From the NCBI GenBank assembly GCA_938042205.1, contig CALIRS010000032.1, positions 1 to 8,738 of the forward strand: a stretch of DNA of 8,738 nt, in the 5' to 3' direction. The position numbers were made by a program, and so were the translations under genes. The stretch is from an uncultured bacterium (GTDB lineage Bacteria > Actinomycetota > Aquicultoria > SKW223). The notes under the pieces are model-generated. The model had not been told where the DNA came from, did not search any database, and worked only from the letters and a program-made list of their open reading frames with translations. Position 1 is the stretch's first letter. Every line of letters starts with the position of its first letter. Shown here in pieces: positions 6,442 through 8,738 of the stretch.

Positions 6442-8385
6442 ATGGGTTTAGAAGATAAAACTATAGACCCGGCAGCTCAGAAGATACTTTCCAAAGCACA
6501 AAAGGAAGGTGTTCAGACTGTCTGGGAGAGAAAGGAAGAAATGAAAGTTTGTGCTTTCGGAGATGCAGGTACTTGTTGCCGCATTTGCTGGATGGGCCCC
6601 TGTCGTATAAATCCGAAAGCACCAGAAGAAAAGCGTGGAGTTTGTGGAGCTACCGCAGACACCATTGCGGCAAGAAACTTAGCCAGAATGGTAGCTGCGG
6701 GCACTTCAGCTCATTCTGATCACGGAAGACACATCGTCCACGCTCTAAAGTTAACTTCTGAAGGCAGAATGGCAGGATATGAAGTCAGAGACATTTCCAA
6801 ACTTTATCGGGTGGCTGGAGAATTCGGGATCGATACCAGAGATCGAGAGATAAACGAGATTGCGCACGAACTGGCAGAAAAAGCTGAAGAGGAATTCGGC
6901 AAGCAAGAAGGTAGACTAACCTTTTTAAACAGAGCTCCTAAAAAGAGGCAAAAAATCTGGCATGAATCTGGCGTTGAACCACGAGGAATAGACCGTGAGG
7001 TAGTAGATCTTCTTCATCGAACGGCCATGGGTGTTGACCATGACCATGTCGATATTACTCTTTCGTCAATGAGAACATCGCTCGCAGATGGTTGGGGCGG
7101 GTCGATGCTTGCCACCGAACTTTCGGATATACTTCTTTCTACACCTTATCCTATCCGATCAAAAGCAAATCTTGGTGTCCTTGAAGAAAACGCAGTAAAT
7201 ATCATCGTTCACGGTCATGAGCCTCTTCTTTCAGATTCTATTGCCAGAGTAGTGCGTGAACCGGAAATGATTGAAAAAGCAAAACAGGCAGGAGCTACTG
7301 AAGGCATTAACCTTTCAGGATTGTGCTGTACCGGGAACGAAGTTTTAATGAGACAGGGATACCCACTTGCCGGAAATCATCTTCATCAGGAATTAGCCAT
7401 CATTACCGGTGCTGTTGAAGCAATGGTAATTGATGTACAATGTCAGATGCCATCACTGGCTCAGGTTGCAAGCTATTATCATACTCATCTGATCACCACA
7501 TCACCTCAAGCAAAATTTCCGGGTGTAATGCACATTGCATTTGAACATGAAAAAGCCCTGGAAATTGCCAGAAAAATAGTGACGCTTGCCATAGAAAACT
7601 TTAAGAATCGTGACAAAAGCAAAGTTCACATACCTGAAGAAAAAATGGATCTGGTGGCCGGGTTTTCCCACGAAACAATTAATTATATGCTTGGAGGGAG
7701 ATTCAGAGCTTCTTATCGACCACTAAATGATGCCATTATCTGGGGAAGAATCAAAGGTGTTGTGGGAATTGTTGGTTGCAACAATCCTCGCATCCCACAG
7801 GATAGCTTCCACGTAACATTAGCAGAAGAACTCATTAAGAACGATATTCTTGTTGTATCTACAGGCTGTGCTGCGGGAGCTTTTGCAAAAGCAGGGCTTC
7901 TTCTTCCAGAAGCCGCTGAAAAAGCAGGGCCCGGACTCCGAGAAGTATGCGAAGCTGTAGGAATGCCACCTGTACTTCACGCTGGAGCCTGCGTCGACAA
8001 TAGTAGAATTCTTGTCGCTTGCTGCGAAATGGTTCGCGAAGGTGGCCTTGGAAATGACATCAGTGATCTTCCAGTTGCCGGTGTTGCTCCTGAATGGATG
8101 AGTGAAAAAGCAGAAGCTATTGCGCATTACTTCGTAGCTTCAGGTGTCAACGTTTTCATTGGTGTCCCTCATCCAACCTGGGGTAGCCCGGGCATGGAAA
8201 AACTCCTTTATGAGGACCTTGAAAATATCTTCGGGGCTCGTTTTCACTACGAACCAGAGCCATACTTGATGGCAACGAAAATCATTGACCTCATCAATAA
8301 GAAACGTGAGAAATTGGGAATTACCGAAAAACCGGTCCGTGTTCTTTACGACATGGCAATGCGTAGAGAACTTCCGGTGGAATAA
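6442..8385 (+). CDS. acsA: Anaerobic Ni-Fe carbon monoxide dehydrogenase, catalytic subunit of CODH/ACS
   Basis: This enzyme reversibly reduces CO2 to CO, the carbonyl branch of the pathway, probably in a complex with AcsB. The protein has 647 residues, between monofunctional CooS and Moorella AcsA (674). By recall of Carboxydothermus CODH-II, every metal ligand is present. Cys37 and Cys45 fit the D-cluster; Cys46, Cys49, Cys54 and Cys68 fit the B-cluster. C-cluster candidates are His259 (VHGHEP), Cys296 (CCTGNE), Cys334 (DVQCQMPS), Cys446 (GCNNPR), Cys476 (TGCAAGAF) and Cys517 (AGACVDNSR). His91, His94, His97 and His100 match the proton-relay histidines. Lys556 in MSEKA probably matches the active-site lysine. 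The enzyme therefore looks fully active. The start at 6442 is 1 nt after the acsD stop; starting at 6382 would run through acsD. The neighbouring acsB favours the AcsA role, so cooS is the generic alternative name. Confidence 0.95.
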   Translation: MGLEDKTIDPAAQKILSKAQKEGVQTVWERKEEMKVCAFGDAGTCCRICWMGPCRINPKAPEEKRGVCGATADTIAARNLARMVAAGTSAHSDHGRHIVHALKLTSEGRMAGYEVRDISKLYRVAGEFGIDTRDREINEIAHELAEKAEEEFGKQEGRLTFLNRAPKKRQKIWHESGVEPRGIDREVVDLLHRTAMGVDHDHVDITLSSMRTSLADGWGGSMLATELSDILLSTPYPIRSKANLGVLEENAVNIIVHGHEPLLSDSIARVVREPEMIEKAKQAGATEGINLSGLCCTGNEVLMRQGYPLAGNHLHQELAIITGAVEAMVIDVQCQMPSLAQVASYYHTHLITTSPQAKFPGVMHIAFEHEKALEIARKIVTLAIENFKNRDKSKVHIPEEKMDLVAGFSHETINYMLGGRFRASYRPLNDAIIWGRIKGVVGIVGCNNPRIPQDSFHVTLAEELIKNDILVVSTGCAAGAFAKAGLLLPEAAEKAGPGLREVCEAVGMPPVLHAGACVDNSRILVACCEMVREGGLGNDISDLPVAGVAPEWMSEKAEAIAHYFVASGVNVFIGVPHPTWGSPGMEKLLYEDLENIFGARFHYEPEPYLMATKIIDLINKKREKLGITEKPVRVLYDMAMRRELPVE

Positions 8386-8390
8386 GGAGG
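8384..8390 (+). promoter_or_regulatory. acsB ribosome binding site (AAGGAGG)
   Basis: A strong AAGGAGG overlaps the acsA stop codon and stands 7 nt before the acsB ATG. It is among the best Shine-Dalgarno matches in the window, suggesting strong independent initiation on acsB. Confidence 0.75.
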
Positions 8391-8397
8391 AAAGACC

Positions 8398-8738
8398 ATG
8401 TCAAAATTTATACTCAGCTCAGCTATAAAAGGTGCTCATCAGATAGTAGAAAAAGCCTCCAAACAGCTAAATCAGGCAATTGAGTCACAGGGAGAAAACT
8501 ACCCTATAAAACCTCCTGATACTGCATACTTTGTTCCAATTATTTACTCCATTATGGGACATAAAGTTGAAAAGTTGTCCGATTTTAAGCCGGTAATCGA
8601 AGAAGCTAAAAAATTGCTCCCGCCCGTGCCCTCTGATCACGTCTGGCTTCCTTATCTCGGTCCCGCACTTGATGCTGGCATGGCAACACTTTTTGCCGAA
8701 GAAATAATCGAATTTACTAAACCTGCTATCGGTCAAAG
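8398..8738 (+). CDS. acsB: Acetyl-CoA synthase (CODH/ACS beta/alpha subunit), N-terminal part, cut by window edge
   Basis: AcsB condenses CO, a methyl group from the corrinoid protein and CoA into acetyl-CoA at a Ni-Ni-4Fe4S A-cluster. Only the first 113 codons are visible, open to the edge with no stop. The segment LNQAIESQGENYP followed by PPDTAYFVPIIYSIMG (about residues 24-54) resembles the start of Moorella AcsB (LNQAI... then YPDTAYYLPVI). It belongs to the N-terminal domain that forms the CO channel contact with AcsA and is lacking in archaeal CdhC. The A-cluster cysteines are in the C-terminal part and cannot be checked here. A full bacterial AcsB is about 730 residues, so about 85% is missing. 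The gene starts 12 nt after acsA with a strong ribosome binding site. The assignment rests on this short stretch plus its place after acsA. Confidence 0.88.
   Translation, partial: MSKFILSSAIKGAHQIVEKASKQLNQAIESQGENYPIKPPDTAYFVPIIYSIMGHKVEKLSDFKPVIEEAKKLLPPVPSDHVWLPYLGPALDAGMATLFAEEIIEFTKPAIGQ

Noticed and set aside
8485..8736. Reverse-strand open frame at the right edge
   Set aside because: It is antisense to the acsB start, whose protein is recognisable and has a strong ribosome binding site.

Overview
The window holds the front part of a bacterial Wood-Ljungdahl (reductive acetyl-CoA) operon, all on the + strand. After an A+T-rich, gene-free leader (1-224) come seven tightly packed genes: fhs (formyl-THF synthetase), acsV (RACo-type corrinoid protein reactivator), a cooC/acsF-type nickel-insertion ATPase, folD (methylene-THF dehydrogenase/cyclohydrolase), acsD (corrinoid Fe-S protein small subunit), acsA/cooS (CO dehydrogenase) and the first 113 codons of acsB (acetyl-CoA synthase), which runs off the right edge.

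The organism is a bacterium, not a methanogen. One-carbon units are carried on tetrahydrofolate (fhs, folD). The CO dehydrogenase is the short bacterial CooS/AcsA type. The acetyl-CoA synthase begins with the N-terminal domain found in bacterial AcsB and absent from archaeal CdhC. G+C is moderate, roughly 40-45% from hand counts of a few lines. I cannot fix the phylum. An anaerobic acetogen, a sulfate reducer, a Chloroflexota/Dehalococcoidia-like bacterium or an uncultured candidate phylum would all fit.

Layout: the leader carries a candidate sigma70-type promoter (145-172) and a family of TTAACC/GAA repeats, one copy inverted over the -10 element. After a 21-nt gap from fhs to acsV, every junction is an overlap or a very short gap: TAATG (acsV-cooC), ATGA (cooC-folD), ATGA (folD-acsD), 1 nt (acsD-acsA) and 12 nt (acsA-acsB). 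No room is left for internal terminators, and one transcript with translational coupling is likely. A perfect 9-bp hairpin sits at the 3' end of acsD, just before the acsA ribosome binding site.

How the genes work together: Fhs and FolD carry formate to methylene-THF. A methylene-THF reductase and the AcsE methyltransferase, neither in the window, would pass the methyl group to the corrinoid protein. AcsD is half of that protein; its partner AcsC is also missing here. AcsV re-reduces the cobalt when it is accidentally oxidised. AcsA makes CO from CO2 (or the reverse) and AcsB joins CO, methyl and CoA. The CooC/AcsF ATPase supplies nickel to AcsA and/or AcsB. The same genes can run the pathway backwards for acetyl-CoA oxidation.

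I did not find an undescribed system. The window is a well-known pathway with intact catalytic residues. The points of interest are regulatory (leader repeats, intra-operon hairpin) and organisational (gene order, acsD apart from acsC).
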